64,000 nucleotides of DNA from Dryas octopetala (taxonomy: Eukaryota > Streptophyta > Magnoliopsida > Rosales > Rosaceae): the NCBI GenBank assembly GCA_963921425.1, contig OY992837.1, forward strand, positions 11,691,896 to 11,755,895. The letters are read 5' to 3'. A program made the translations under genes and the position numbers. A model generated the notes under the pieces. It made no database searches and was not told the DNA's origin. It saw only the letters and a program-made list of their open reading frames with translations. Each line of letters opens with the position of its first letter. Within the stretch, counting starts at the first letter, position 1. Positions 1-11,400 of this stretch are shown one piece after another.

Positions 1-1146
1 TCTTCAAAAATCTTCCTTTTAAGGTTGCAATTCTTTGCGGAATTTCCTGTATTGGCATGTGTTTCATCTTTATAATGGGAGAGTTTAAGGTTGTAGGTTC
101 GAGTTGGGTAACAAGAAGGTGGGAGGGATGGAATGTAAGGGAAAATGCAACTTCCCATATGACTAATTGACTAGTCTGCAATAAGGCAAATGATCTCTCT
201 CACAAACACTAATAAAGAAAACCCACTCCATTTTTCAGCAAGGCTCTCCTGATTTTGATCGTTGTATTAACTAGGAAGTTTAGAATTTAAAACTTCAAGC
301 AACAAGTCAAAACAAAAGACCAAAGTCTGCCTCGGCTAAGAAAACAGTTTACTTCTACATTACTTCTACAATCATTACCCTCCCCCCCAAGTCCCATACT
401 TATTTTTATGCACCTTATCATCAAGTGACTGTTGAAACTCACAAGAAATCCTGTCAAATTAACATGATAATTAACAATTTAAGCCAATTTGGTTACAAGA
501 GCTAATGTAGGTAGGCAGCAATAGCTTTGCCACACAAATGGCATCATCCCATCTAGTTTTCAAATCCATGTCTCAGTTCTTGAAGGGCCACAAGTAATAT
601 TTATAACTTATACGACCATAGAATTAAACATAAGGCCTGAACACTGCCACAAACTGAGCTCTCCTTTTGGGTTAAGGTAGCATCCAGAGGGAAATGTAAG
701 GGTTTGATTCACTCATAAGACACAATTTTGTGTTCTGTTCACATGACATGCTTGTATTTACATGCTCTTGAATCAATGCAATCACTATGTTAAACTTTTA
801 CAACCAAGCAATGGGTGATATGTACAAATTGTCATCTCTCACTACTCTAATGCTCAAGTGTTGACGGTAAAATCATAACAAAAAGAATTCCAAGTATGAT
901 TCCAAATATGGAAGCATGTATATTCTATATCACTTATGAATTTAAGAAAATCATAAACACTTGGAAGGGAAGCACCTTGACCGTACCATTCCTGCTGTCT
1001 TCTCCATCTAAATCAAGTGATCAAGTTGCATATGCTCTGTGACCAATGAATTGTAGGAATATTACTCCATAAATAGAAGTAACCTGGCTGCAAATTTTGA
1101 AGGAAGAGATGGGTGATTTCTTTCTATACTTGTATCAGATCTCAGA
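1..1146. other. Region downstream of the PPR gene
   Basis: AT-rich DNA with no convincing coding frame. The part next to 1146 should include the 3' untranslated region of the minus-strand PPR gene. I see no repeat boundary or RNA gene here. Confidence 0.5.
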
Positions 1147-3339
1147 TCAAGTGGAGAATTGGAGATCAATTCTATCATCACTGCTTTGTCTTATTTCAAC
1201 CTTTAATAGATTTAAGTTTGCATAAATTTCAGCACTGTTTGGATGGTCCATATCACTTGCGACAAAATAATGAAACTTATTATCTATTTCAATCCAGCTG
1301 CAACCTGCTTCTTTATTTACTTTCAAGTCATTCATAACAGTTCTAACCTTTGCAGCCTCATCAAACATTCCTCCTCCGGCATACATATTTGAAACAAGTA
1401 TATAAGACCCAGCCTCTTCAGGTTTCAAGTCAAGCAAACGTTTTGAAGCTAACATTCCAAAATTCAAATTTCCACATAACATGCACACATTGACTAAAGT
1501 TCTCCAAAGCATAGGTGAGTCTGAAAATGGACTTTTGTTGATGAAATCGATGGCTTCTGAAAAATGTCCAGCCCGACCCAAAAGATCGACCATGCAAGCA
1601 AAGTGCTCAATTACTGACCTAGTCCCATATTTTGACTCCATTTCATTGAATAAGCGTAACCCAGTCTCCCATAATCCAGCGTAACTGCAAGCTTGAAGAA
1701 TAGCCAATAACGTGATCTCGTCAGGGGCAAACCCTTCTTCCTTCATATCTTCAAAAAGCAAAAGTGCTTTGTTGCCTTCTCCATGAAGGGCATAAGCAGA
1801 AATTATGGCATTCCAGGATACACAATCATGACTATTCATACCATTGAACATTTGATAAGCTTCTTCAATACTACCACATTTGGCATACATGGTGATTACA
1901 GCATTACATACAGTGGGATTGGCTTCAAACCCAGCTTTGATAGTGTAAGCATGAAGACTCTTCCCCCTAACTAAGCAAGCCTCCTCAGCAGATAAACTAA
2001 GGAGCCGTGAAAAAGTAATGAAATCTGGATTTATTCCAGTAAATCTCAATTGACTAAATAAGACCATGGGATCTTCTTCAACATCCCTATGTGATTCCAT
2101 GAATCCAATAAGAACTGCATTGAATGAGGCAGTGCTTTTACCTGAAAGGCCATCGAAAACCCGTCTTGCAGATTGAAGTTTCCCACATTTGGCATATATG
2201 TCTATCAAAGCAGTCCCAACAATGACACCAGAGTGAAAACCAAGCTTTATGACAAATGCATGGACTTGACGTCCCAATTCCAGATTTCGGCACTCTGAGC
2301 AGGCATCAAGCACAGCAGATAGACAGCTAGAATCATAACGAATACCTAGATCGAGTATTTCTATGAAAACATCCAGGGCCATATCAGCACGGCCATTTTT
2401 AACGTACATTGACAAAAGTGCTGTCCAAGAGATCAAGCTCCTCTCATCCAGTACATGAAACATTGTCTCAGCCTCTTCAACCATCCCATGCTTTCCATAC
2501 ATAGTTATTACTGCATTCCCAATAGAGGTTTCATCCATAATGCCATACTTTACAGCAAGCCCATGTAATTGCCAGCCTTCATGCATACCTACATCTCCAT
2601 TGCATGCACTAAATAAATTAGTAAATGTATAATCATTTGGCTCTAAACCAGAACTCAAAAGATCAATAAAGACCCCAATTGCTTTCCCTCCACATTCCGC
2701 CTTCCCATATTCTAAAATCATATAATTTAAACACTGAACATCTTTGTAATCCATGTCATTGAACACTTTCTCTGCTTCACCCAAGCAGCCACTTCTAGAG
2801 TACATAGAAACCAAAGAAGTGGCCACAAAAACATTCTCCTGAAGACCACTTTTTACAACAAAACCGTGAACCTGTTCCCCACGTCTCCGGTCTTCTAGCG
2901 AACTACACGCCTCCAAAATCACTGAGCAAGTATGCTCGTTAAACACTTCCTCGCCACAAAACATATCTTGCGCAATTCGGAAAACAGAACCAAAATCACC
3001 AATGTCAGAATACCCTTTCATGAGAGAAGTCCAAGTGACTGTGTTTCTCACAAGCATTTCATCGAAAACCCCTTGTGCGTCATCCAATCGTTTGAATTTT
3101 GAGTACAAGTTGACAAGATTGTTGCCTTGAAATGTGTCACTTTGGCAGCCACATTTTAGTAAGAATGCATGAATTGACTGGCCTAGCTTGAGATTTTTGG
3201 ACCCAATTGAGAGTTGGACAAGCTGAGGCCAGTCAAAGGGTAGCTTGGAGAGTGGAAGAGGAGAGGAAAGGGTAGCTCTAGGGTTAGGGTTTGGGATGGA
3301 GAAGGAGGAGGAGCTGTGGAAGCGGGTCGCCATTTCCAT
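1147..3339 (-). CDS. PLS-class pentatricopeptide repeat protein, E/E+ subgroup
   Basis: Intact intronless frame of 730 residues. Residues 1-32 are rich in Ser, Pro and Arg with almost no acidic residues, like an organelle transit peptide. Degenerate PPR units follow from about residue 45 to 600; recurring signatures include GQSIHAF, GRQVHAF, NAVITMYGK, NAVITMYAKCG and VSWNAIISAYALHGEGNKAL, typical of alternating P, L and S motifs. The C-terminus has E and E+ type motifs (YILVSNMYA, AGCSWIEI, HPNSAEIY) and stops before a DYW domain. Family knowledge: such proteins bind organellar RNA and often specify C-to-U editing sites, recruiting a DYW deaminase in trans. The first codons and leader are nearly identical to those of the TypA gene at 8365, so chloroplast targeting is inferred. 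The start is the first of two close Met codons (3339 and 3333), both present in the TypA copy. The RNA target cannot be deduced. Confidence 0.93.
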   Translation of the reverse strand: MEMATRFHSSSSFSIPNPNPRATLSSPLPLSKLPFDWPQLVQLSIGSKNLKLGQSIHAFLLKCGCQSDTFQGNNLVNLYSKFKRLDDAQGVFDEMLVRNTVTWTSLMKGYSDIGDFGSVFRIAQDMFCGEEVFNEHTCSVILEACSSLEDRRRGEQVHGFVVKSGLQENVFVATSLVSMYSRSGCLGEAEKVFNDMDYKDVQCLNYMILEYGKAECGGKAIGVFIDLLSSGLEPNDYTFTNLFSACNGDVGMHEGWQLHGLAVKYGIMDETSIGNAVITMYGKHGMVEEAETMFHVLDERSLISWTALLSMYVKNGRADMALDVFIEILDLGIRYDSSCLSAVLDACSECRNLELGRQVHAFVIKLGFHSGVIVGTALIDIYAKCGKLQSARRVFDGLSGKSTASFNAVLIGFMESHRDVEEDPMVLFSQLRFTGINPDFITFSRLLSLSAEEACLVRGKSLHAYTIKAGFEANPTVCNAVITMYAKCGSIEEAYQMFNGMNSHDCVSWNAIISAYALHGEGNKALLLFEDMKEEGFAPDEITLLAILQACSYAGLWETGLRLFNEMESKYGTRSVIEHFACMVDLLGRAGHFSEAIDFINKSPFSDSPMLWRTLVNVCMLCGNLNFGMLASKRLLDLKPEEAGSYILVSNMYAGGGMFDEAAKVRTVMNDLKVNKEAGCSWIEIDNKFHYFVASDMDHPNSAEIYANLNLLKVEIRQSSDDRIDLQFST

Positions 3340-3416
3340 AGCTCTCAGTCACTCACGCAGTGGCTCAGAGAGAGGGAGAGGGGATTTGGATAGTGAAGCT
3401 GATATTGGAACTTCCA
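3242..3416 (-). repeat. Inverted copy of the TypA leader and presequence
   Basis: Read on the minus strand, this matches 8281-8462 on the plus strand. The 97 bases from the start codon to the end of homology differ at one position (Arg codon here, Ser codon in TypA). The upstream leader matches with several substitutions and one small indel. Homology ends just after the codons for PLSK in both genes. It supplies the PPR gene with its start codon and putative transit peptide. Confidence 0.95.
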
Positions 3417-3453
3417 AGAAAAATTTGAAACACAAACTAAAATATTTAGTTAA

Positions 3454-4194
3454 TGCATAAATTCAATTTAAATATATAATTATATAAGCTATTTCAACGG
3501 GGTCCATGAACTTTAAAATATTTTAAATATACACCCGATCTATTATCTAAATTGAAAAATGAATTTATGTCCATTGATTCGTTGAGAGATCAGTTAAATG
3601 ACAGTTTGGCTTTTGCTGATCGGGATTACTTGACTACGTAGAGCTATTTCAGCAAACATTTCCCGCCAAATGAGTGACACGGGCCCACAATTTAATAATA
3701 ATAGAGAGAGTGAGAGTTTGTGGGCCCGTGTCAGGGGTTAGGTGGACCTGTGTCGCCCATTTCCCGCCAAATGAACGACACAGGTTCACCTAACCCCTAA
3801 CACGGGTCCACAAAATCATCATCTCTTTTTCGCTCGTTGAACATAAGTGAGAGATTTATATTCGAATTTGGGGGAAACGTGATGTTTTTTGGAGACTAAA
3901 TGGTCAGGAGAGCGTTCGACGAGCGAGAAAGAGGTGATTAGTGTGTGGGCCCGTATCAAGTGGACATGTGTTGCTCATTTGGCGGCAAATGTATGCTGAG
4001 TTGGTGCCACGTCGCCAATTAATCTCCGTTAGCAAAAGCCAAGCTGACATTTAACTGATCTCTCAATAAATTGATAGACGAAATTTCATTTTTCAATTTA
4101 CATAATAAATCAGGTGTATATTTGAAATATTTGAAAGTTCGTGGACCCCGTTGAAATAGCATATATAGTTATGTGTCTAAATTGAATTTATGCC
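3454..4194. mobile_element. Foldback element, 741 bp, flanked by TTAA
   Basis: The two ends are inverted copies of each other for well over 100 bp (outer ends near GCATAAATTCAATTTA; both arms contain a block around AACGGGGTCCA and another around GATCTCTCAA). TTAA is present directly outside both ends (3450-3453 and 4195-4198), a possible TSD. The centre holds a second nested inverted repeat built on GTGGGCCCGTGT and GGTTAGGTGGACC. No coding capacity; a non-autonomous DNA transposon of unassigned superfamily. Confidence 0.8.
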
Positions 4195-4229
4195 TTAATT
4201 AAAGACTTTTAGCTTTAAAAAAAAAATTG

Positions 4230-4925
4230 ATCCTTAATTAGTGTTTGAACTCTCCTGGAGAAGTGCTCAAACACCCCCTCGAGCACTACTCGATAAAATT
4301 CAAGCACTACTCGATAGAGTTCAAACACTATTCGAGAAAAATTTGAACATTTCTCAAAGAGAGTTCGAGTAATACTCGATTTTGAAAATTAAAAAAAAAG
4401 AGTTAAAATTCATTAATAAAAACCAAAATTCGAGCACATTTGAGTTGTATGCTTTGGAGTAACTTCATTTCATTATTTGGGGCGGGTTATATACATTGGA
4501 GTTGCCCAAAACATAGATGTTATGCTTTTGGATGTTTCAAAAATACATGTTTTGTAACATTGATAAATTCCACTATGTTTTGTTTGTTGATAAAGTCAGC
4601 TCAATGTTTTGAAGCATGTCTTGCAACAAAACTAGGTGTGCAATCATAAAATAGGTGTTTCTACTCGAGCACCCATCCAGTGTTTCTTGACTCGTATGCG
4701 AGCACTATGCCAGACACAATCAAGCCCTTCGAGTAGTAGGCGAGCACTACGTGAGGGCCAATAACATTGTTCATGTAATTTTGTGCTTCTACTCGAATAC
4801 CCCTTTAGTAGTGCTTAGTATTTAAGCACTACTTGAGGACCAATTAAGTTGTTCACGTGAATTTGTGTTTTTACTCAAATACCCTTTGGGTAGTACTCGA
4901 GCCCCTCTGGGGTATTATCACATAA
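4230..4925. repeat. Degenerate repeat region built on CACTACTCGA
   Basis: Variants of GCACTACTCGA and its complement occur many times, at irregular spacing, for example near 4278, 4301, 4326, 4660, 4740, 4790 and 4895. The right half contains two related blocks (about 4725-4800 and 4825-4880) that share GAGGNCCAAT, GTTCATGT and TACTCNAATACCC. The origin is unknown; it may be a decayed element interior. Confidence 0.5.
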
Positions 4926-5816
4926 ATCTTTTTGACACTTTTTGAAGCTCAATTCAAAAAATAGCCATTCTTCATTTTGTTTGAGAATTTTAAATGCAAC
5001 ATAATATGAAAATCAAGTAATTGATCAGATCCCCAAATGAAATATTATATATTACAATCACCCCATTGCATCTGCCACATTTCCTTGTTCCCTATCTTCC
5101 CATTTGAGATTCTTTCTTTCTTACGTCTTCAGCCAGTTTAGCCAAAGAATTGAATTTCACTTGGCTTAAGGAACTATCCAACAAGTTTTCATGAACTTCT
5201 CCTTTTGACTGTTGCTCAAATTCTAGTTCAGTTATGTGATAACTTTTTACAATTGTGATCTGGATGCCTAGCTTTAAAGTATTTCTACTTGTACGTGGAG
5301 TACAGTCTATATACTTGGTTGGTTCCATCTAACTGCAATTAAAACAGCTTAATATAAGTAATCAAACCATTAAAACTACTTTTAATATAATCAGTCAAAT
5401 TAGTATTATGATAGTAATTAAACATGAAAACTTGAAATTTTACTTAAATTATCCACTCATCAGCAAGCAGGCACCCAACTACAAACTACCACAATGCTAT
5501 TATACTAATTTAATTCATTATAAGCACTGAGAAATTGCAATAGAAACTAAGAAATCTCAATTAAAGAAGAAAGAAGAACAATAGAACATAACGTGAGTGA
5601 ACTAAGGTCGGATACTAACCATGAATGGATAACTAAAGATATTACACTTTCACTATAACCAAAATGCAAACCAGCATGAGTTGATGCAGTAGATAGATGC
5701 ATGCGTATATATATTACATAAAGCACACCAAATTAAAAATGTACATAATACTAAGCAGTAACAATCAGTGGAATTTTTTAATGTGCACCAATTAAAAATT
5801 GCTAGTAAATTTACCA
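4926..5816. other. Intergenic DNA, no supported gene
   Basis: AT-rich. A 78-codon minus-strand frame at 5092-5328 has fairly ordinary amino-acid composition and an acidic, charged C-terminal half, but I recognise no family, and nothing around it suggests a promoter or splice context. I do not call it a gene. Confidence 0.4.
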
Positions 5817-6184
5817 GAGTTATTTATACTTACACCCCCTGAGTTTTTTATCGTCTTTTCACATACACCTCCTAGAATTTCAAAAATTACACTTACACCC
5901 CCTAAAGTTTCAAAATTGTTACATATAACCATTTGCAAGAGAAAACAAAAAAAGAAGATATTTGTATTGAGGTTGGACCTTACACCTTTAGTAACTTTAT
6001 TAATTAGGTCATTCCACCCCGGCCTTAGCATGTTTTTTTATATACTTTCTCATCATTTTTCATCTCACTGTAAGGGTTATGTGCAATAGTTTTGAAATCT
6101 CAGGGGTGTATGTGTAATTTTTAAAACCCTAAAGGTATATGTGAAAATATGATAAACCTCAAGTAGTGTAAATGTAAATAACTC
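5817..6184. mobile_element. Mutator-type MITE, copy 1
   Basis: Foldback element whose ends read GAGTTATTTA and, inverted, GAGTTATTTACATTTACAC. The direct repeat AAATTTACC lies outside both ends (5807-5815 on the left, with one extra A, and 6185-6193 on the right), a 9-bp TSD typical of Mutator-like elements. The interior has inverted blocks around ACACCCCC, GTTTCAAAA and CATATA. A second copy is at 22447-22804. The weak frames inside on both strands are mirror artefacts of the palindrome. Confidence 0.85.
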
Positions 6185-6268
6185 AAATTTACCCTTAGAA
6201 GGTTAAACTTCACTTGCCTAACCTAGACCTTCCTCATTACCCTGTTTGAGCCTGAACTTTCAACCACA

Positions 6269-6400
6269 ATGGAGCCAGTACCCGAACCATCCTCTGAACC
6301 CTCTCTTGAGCCGGTTCCAACGCCTGGGCCTGACCCACCTGACTTATACGGGTCACCACTCCCCTTCTTACAATCAACTCGAACACTCAAAAGATTGTAA
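6269..6400 (+). other. 43-codon Pro/Glu-rich open frame, unrecognised
   Basis: ATG at 6269, TAA at 6398. The product begins MEPVPEPSSEPSLEPVPTPG and is rich in Pro, Glu and Ser. It lies between two MITEs. It could be a relic exon or chance; no homologue is recognised. Confidence 0.15.
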
Positions 6401-6690
6401 TGTAAACAGGTAGTTTCTGGAAGACCAGTCTACCCCAAGCTCCTTATGATCTACTTTTGTATTTTAAGAAATAAAATCAAATCCAAATGGCCGAATGCAT
6501 TAAACAAAAATAGCACCCTATGGCAAAAAAAAAAAAAAACAAAAACAAAAAACAAAAAAAAAAAGAGCACCCAATAGCAGCCCACCTCCTTCCTTGTTGG
6601 CGTCACTCATAAGTCATAACCAACGACTATCCCTCCCTTCTAGTCTTCTTCCTCTCTTCCCCCTCCCCTACAACTCTCTCTCTTTCTCTC

Positions 6691-6840
6691 CAGTGGCTGA
6701 TCCAGGTGCTCACGGCGGGGGGGTCAAACTTGTGGGCAGGGTGGCCGCAGGCTCGCAGGTGCTCACGACAAGGTGGGCAGAGTTTTCCGGTGGGCGGGTG
6801 GTCAAGTGACCACCCTTGTCCCTTAGTGAATCCACCACTG
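6691..6840. mobile_element. 150-bp MITE with CAGTGG termini
   Basis: The left end CAGTGGCTGATCCA and the inverted right end CAGTGGTGGATTCA form an imperfect terminal inverted repeat. The interior is G-rich and contains GGTGGTCAAGTGACCACC. It sits in a CT-rich microsatellite, so the TSD cannot be resolved. CAGTGG-type ends suggest a hAT or CACTA relative; the superfamily is uncertain. Confidence 0.7.
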
Positions 6841-6999
6841 TCTCTCTAGCTCTCTCTCCCTCTCTCTCTCTCCCTCTCTCCCTCTTTGTACCTACTCACA
6901 ACCGAGAAAAATGATAAGTCGTACATTGTACGTACAAACTTGAACGACAAATCGTGTGACCCAAAATGACAATCTGTTTTGTAGGCAAGACTCAAGCTC

Positions 7000-7720
7000 A
7001 ATAAGCGAAGTCCTAACTTATGCTCGGAGCCCTGACTTCTGCACAAGACTCATGATTCACGCTCAGAGCTAGTCTTGACTATGCTCGACATATGCTCGAG
7101 ATCCCGACCAATGCTCAACATTCTCTATTGCTCTTCTATAGTCAACCACACCGTACTTTCAGTGAAATTCTCTCCACATGAACAAGTTGCATAGAAAAAA
7201 ATTGCACCGGCCGCTGCGTGCTCAAAGTGTCATGTGACGCCTCATTATGCAAATTTTTTCACCAAGGGACATGTGTCACCCTTCGATTGGTTTGACACAT
7301 CCACAATAAAGTGACATCAACAAAGTACAATATTATAAAAAGTGCCTCATGCCATTCATGCAAGGTACAACATTCATTGCTATTGTCACTCTACTAGAAC
7401 TCCTACGTAACCAATAATGACTTCAACATTAAAGAGTCTTTGACCGGTATCACATTAGTGCTCTTCCCCTTCAGTACCTTGTGTCGGTTTGTGCAAGGTG
7501 CTTGGTAGCAAGCATGTCACTTGGACATTGGAGGGTCAACCATTCCCTTTGGTTTTACAACGAACTTGACGTATCATTCTAACATTAGAGGGTTAGACCA
7601 ATCCTTCTGGTTTGATGTGGCGTTTAAACTAACCCACTTTTGAGCATCAACACACTCAAAAGTTCAAAACACATCATATATGGGTCAATTCGATAGGCGA
7701 TACTAAGTCAAGTTAGATTG
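7000..7720. mobile_element. Possible LTR-retrotransposon relic
   Basis: Non-coding, moderately GC-balanced sequence unlike its AT-rich neighbours. It has TATAAAAA near 7335, repeated GCTCGA/GCTCGG motifs at 7020-7120, and two related blocks ending GGAGGGTCAACCATTCC and AGAGGGTTAGACCAATCC (about 7527 and 7587). This resembles a solo LTR of a plant Gypsy element, but I found no matching second LTR, clear TG...CA ends or TSD. Confidence 0.25.
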
Positions 7721-7849
7721 GACATGACTATATTTAATTATAATTTTTTTTCAAATTTTTCCAATTAATCAGTGATAGTATCGGTTGATCAACCACTTAA
7801 AAGTGGATCGGTTTATTTTATTTATTTATTTTATCACATTTGCCCCTAA

Positions 7850-8364
7850 GGAAAACCTTTTCTATTTTTATTTGAGGAATTTTAAGGAAGAAAAATATTG
7901 GAGTACGTATAATGAGTGAATAAGGTGATGGAAAATAACTTACATGCCCCCGTGTTAGGGAGACAGGTGGTATCACTAAGAGAGAAAAAAAAGAAAAGAG
8001 AAAGAGAGAAAGAAAGAGAGAGAAAGAGAGAGAGAGAGAGGAGAGAGATAGAGAGAGATGGTGGGATGGTGGGATGGTGGGATGGGGATGCCAGCTGGTG
8101 TCATTTGGGGTGCAGGCAAGTTCTTCTCTAAGGTGATGTAGATATAAAACCTGCCATAAAACAAAAAAGAAGGGACGTACGCCGATTCTTAGATGACATG
8201 GGACCCACCTAGCCTTGGCCCTGAACGATGACGTGGAGTAAAGATTGCGTCCCGGCAGTATATTGTATTTCTTTGTTTGCTTTGGAAGTTCCAATATGAG
8301 CCTCATTTTCCAAATCCCCTCTCCCTCTCTCTGAGCCACTGCGAGCACAGAGTGACTGAGAGCT
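7850..8364 (+). promoter_or_regulatory. TypA upstream region and 5' leader
   Basis: Holds a GA-rich tract (about 7980-8058), a GGGATGGT tandem repeat forming four G runs (8063-8087), and a CT-rich leader (about 8319-8340) just before the start codon. 8281-8364 is shared with the PPR gene leader. No clear TATA box was identified. Antisense frames here are shadows. Confidence 0.5.
8063..8087 (+). promoter_or_regulatory. Potential G-quadruplex motif
   Basis: Three or more Gs occur four times with 5-base spacers (GGGATGGT repeated), 278 bp upstream of the TypA start codon. The sequence meets the usual G-quadruplex pattern; function is not shown. Confidence 0.5.
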
Positions 8365-8462
8365 ATGGAAATGGCGACCAGCTTCCACAGCTCCTCCTCC
8401 TTCTCCATCCCAAACCCTAACCCTAGAGCTACCCTTTCCTCTCCTCTTCCACTCTCCAAGCA
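8281..8462 (+). repeat. TypA leader and presequence shared with the PPR gene
   Basis: Counterpart of 3242-3416 in opposite orientation. It covers about 84 bp of leader and the first 98 bp of coding sequence, including an AAACCCTAACCCTAG telo-box-like string at 8412-8426 that encodes part of the presequence. In TypA the presequence continues for about 40 more residues, which suggests TypA is the donor. Confidence 0.95.
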
Positions 8463-11400
8463 GCTCTTCGGCTTCAGCTTACCTTCTTCATCAACCGCCA
8501 AAACCACCACTCTCAAACTCCGTTCCCGAAACCCAACCTCCTTCACTCGCACACCAATCAAATGCTCCGTTTCTGAAGCCACCGAAGCCGCCACAACAGG
8601 TTCTTTCACTTCTACTTCTTCTCTGTCAATCCTTAGTTCTTATGTTTCTTTTCTTTTTCAATTTACTGCAGCAATTATTTAGTCATATAGAGTTTGCTTG
8701 CTTTCTTGGTTGTGTGTGTGTGTGTGTTTTGATAAGGTTGGTCTAATTGGGAACTGGGTTCTTGACCTTAGAGAAGAAGAAGCAGTTGGTGAGGAGGAAT
8801 GACATAAGGAATATAGCAATTGTAGCCCATGTTGATCATGGAAAGACAACTTTGGTTGATGCAATGTTGAGGCAATCAAAGGTAGAATAGAACCCCTCAT
8901 GAGAATTCATGCTTATACGATTTGGGTTAGTCATTCTAAGTTCCCAATGATATTGATAGGGCTTTTTTGCAGGTATTTCGTGATAACCAATTTGTACAGG
9001 AAAGGATAATGGACTCTAATGATCTAGAGCGTGAAAGGGGAATTACTATACTGAGCAAAAATACATCTATTACTTATAAAGACTCAAAGATTAATATAAT
9101 TGATACTCCTGGCCATTCTGACTTTGGAGGTGAAGTCGAACGCATCCTCAATATGGTGGAAGGGATTCTTCTAGTGGTACCCTTTTGCACTTTTTTGTTG
9201 TTTGGCTTGTAATCCTTTTGTATGTTGCTTGTGATGTCATCATTTGCTTGTTCTTGCTCTCTTTGTAGGTGGACTCTGTTGAGGGCCCAATGCCACAGAC
9301 AAGATTTGTTTTAAAGAAGGCTCTAGAATTTGGTCATGCTGTTGTTGTTGTTGTCAATAAGATTGATAGGCCTTCAGCTCGTCCAGATTTTGTTATCAAT
9401 TCCACTTTTGAACTCTTTATTGAACTAAATGCAACTGATGAACAGGTGACTAAATATTTTAAAGAGCGGTAAATATACAATTCTCATTAGAGATTATTTG
9501 TCCTCTGGAATTCCATTTGTTTGTTAAACATGGCTTGCATGTTGACACCTTCGCATTCCTTTAAATCAATATATCTGGGGCATTGAAAAGGTATCTTGAA
9601 ATAGTAGGAATTAGTTTGTGGCTACTATAGAATATAATGGCAAGGAGTTTCCTTTTAAAACCTGTTTAAAATATTGATGAGATTAAAAGTGATCTATCCT
9701 TGACATCACCTCTTTAAAATTATTTATCTTTTGTTTTTGAAGCTTTTGTGTTGCACTGTTGCTTCAATGTTATATATACATAAGACTGTAATCTGTCGCA
9801 ACTTTCATTTTGCATGCAGTGTGATTTCCAAGCAATATATGCTAGTGGGATTAAAGGAAAGGCAGGATTGTCAGCTGACAATCTTGCAGATGATCTTGGG
9901 CCCCTTTTTGAGGCCATAATGAGATGCATACCAGGACCGGCTATTGACAAAGATGGTGCACTGCAAATGCTTGTTAGTGGTCGTTCTTTCTCTTCTCATA
10001 TTATAAAGTTCTACCACTGATCTTGACCTGTCCAATCTGGATGTAACTAGTGCTTTAAAATAATTAAAGAACTATGCGACAAAATATCGTATCAATAAAG
10101 ACTGATCACCATAATGAGACTACAGGATTTTGCATATAATGATCTTTATGCAATACACTGTTTTTCAGCTTGAGAGAACTGTCAAAGGAGACTCGCACTC
10201 TTTTATATCCTGACTAATTGAAATCGATAAGTAGAAGATGAAGAACAAGACCTTTTACGTTCTCTATTGTTTATATTGTTTGTGCTTGCTTTATATCATA
10301 GAAACAAGTGACCTTTTTCAACAATGTTTGCTCTATGGTATGCTTCCGTGGGAAAAGGATAAATATGAGCCCTATATGATGGGGAAATTATTACACCCTC
10401 AAGATGTTTGGAAATTTTCTAGTAATTGGCCATAACACATAATAATAAATATATGCAACCCTAGGCAATATGCGATCCTGCTTACAAAATTCTTGAAGAG
10501 TGAATTCAAGGATTACTCATCAAGTTTTTGGTGTGCTTTGCATCCAAACAAGTCCTTTTATTAGTGACAGTACATTTCAGGAAAAGAAGAAGAAGAGTGA
10601 ATTGCGCATGGCTGAATTTGACTGTAATGAATCACACTAAATTTCTGGCCCATATTGAAGTGATTCATTACGGTGTCTGGGGAGGGAATGAACTGCACCA
10701 CAAAATGTTCTTATTTTGTCACATGATATAGTATAGCTTTAAATTAATATTAAAACTTTGCTCCTCATTTGTTTTTACTTTAGTTTGTTTATTGTCCTGT
10801 TTTCATATTATTCAACATAAGTATCGTATTGCTTATGCTGTATTTAATTGTTATCAAAACATTTTAGGTTACAAATATCGAGTATGATGAACATAAAGGA
10901 CGGATAGCTATTGGACGCTTGCATGCTGGGGCTCTGCGGAAAGGGATGGATGTGAAGGTGAGTTTGAGCCAAATCTGGAATATGGTCTATGCTACATTCT
11001 AGCATTTCTTTTTCATTTATTTTCTTCACCAAATGTAATAGCTTGGGATATTTCTTTCGATATCTGGTTACTTATAGTTTCTATTACTGTGAATAATTAA
11101 CCATCATCAGTTTTATTTTTTACATGTTTAATTGGAAGTTTTAAAGTTGTACTTATTTTTCTCATGATGTAGAAAATTGGAAGTCTTAAGGGAATTAGAG
11201 TTATTCTTTTTCTTTTTTCCATTTTGAAGTTTCCCTTGAAATTATTAATCTGAATGCAATGCAAGGATCTATAACTGATTCCCCATGAAACCAATGACAA
11301 TTGAATAGGTTTTTGGTGTCTTGTTCATACCTATATGCTTCCTTTTGGTCGGTAAAGAAATTCATGTTAATGCATTCAGATCAAATTCATGGGACACATT

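Noticed and set aside
5092-5328. 78-codon minus-strand frame
   Set aside because: Composition is plausible, but no motif, homologue or gene context could be named.
5799-6089. Overlapping frames on both strands at 5792-6089
   Set aside because: The MITE is palindromic, so similar frames on both strands are expected; no protein signal.
7818-8609. 263-codon minus-strand frame opposite the TypA start
   Set aside because: It is antisense to the TypA leader and exon 1 and is full of low-complexity Ser/Leu/Phe from the GA tract; the sense gene is certain.
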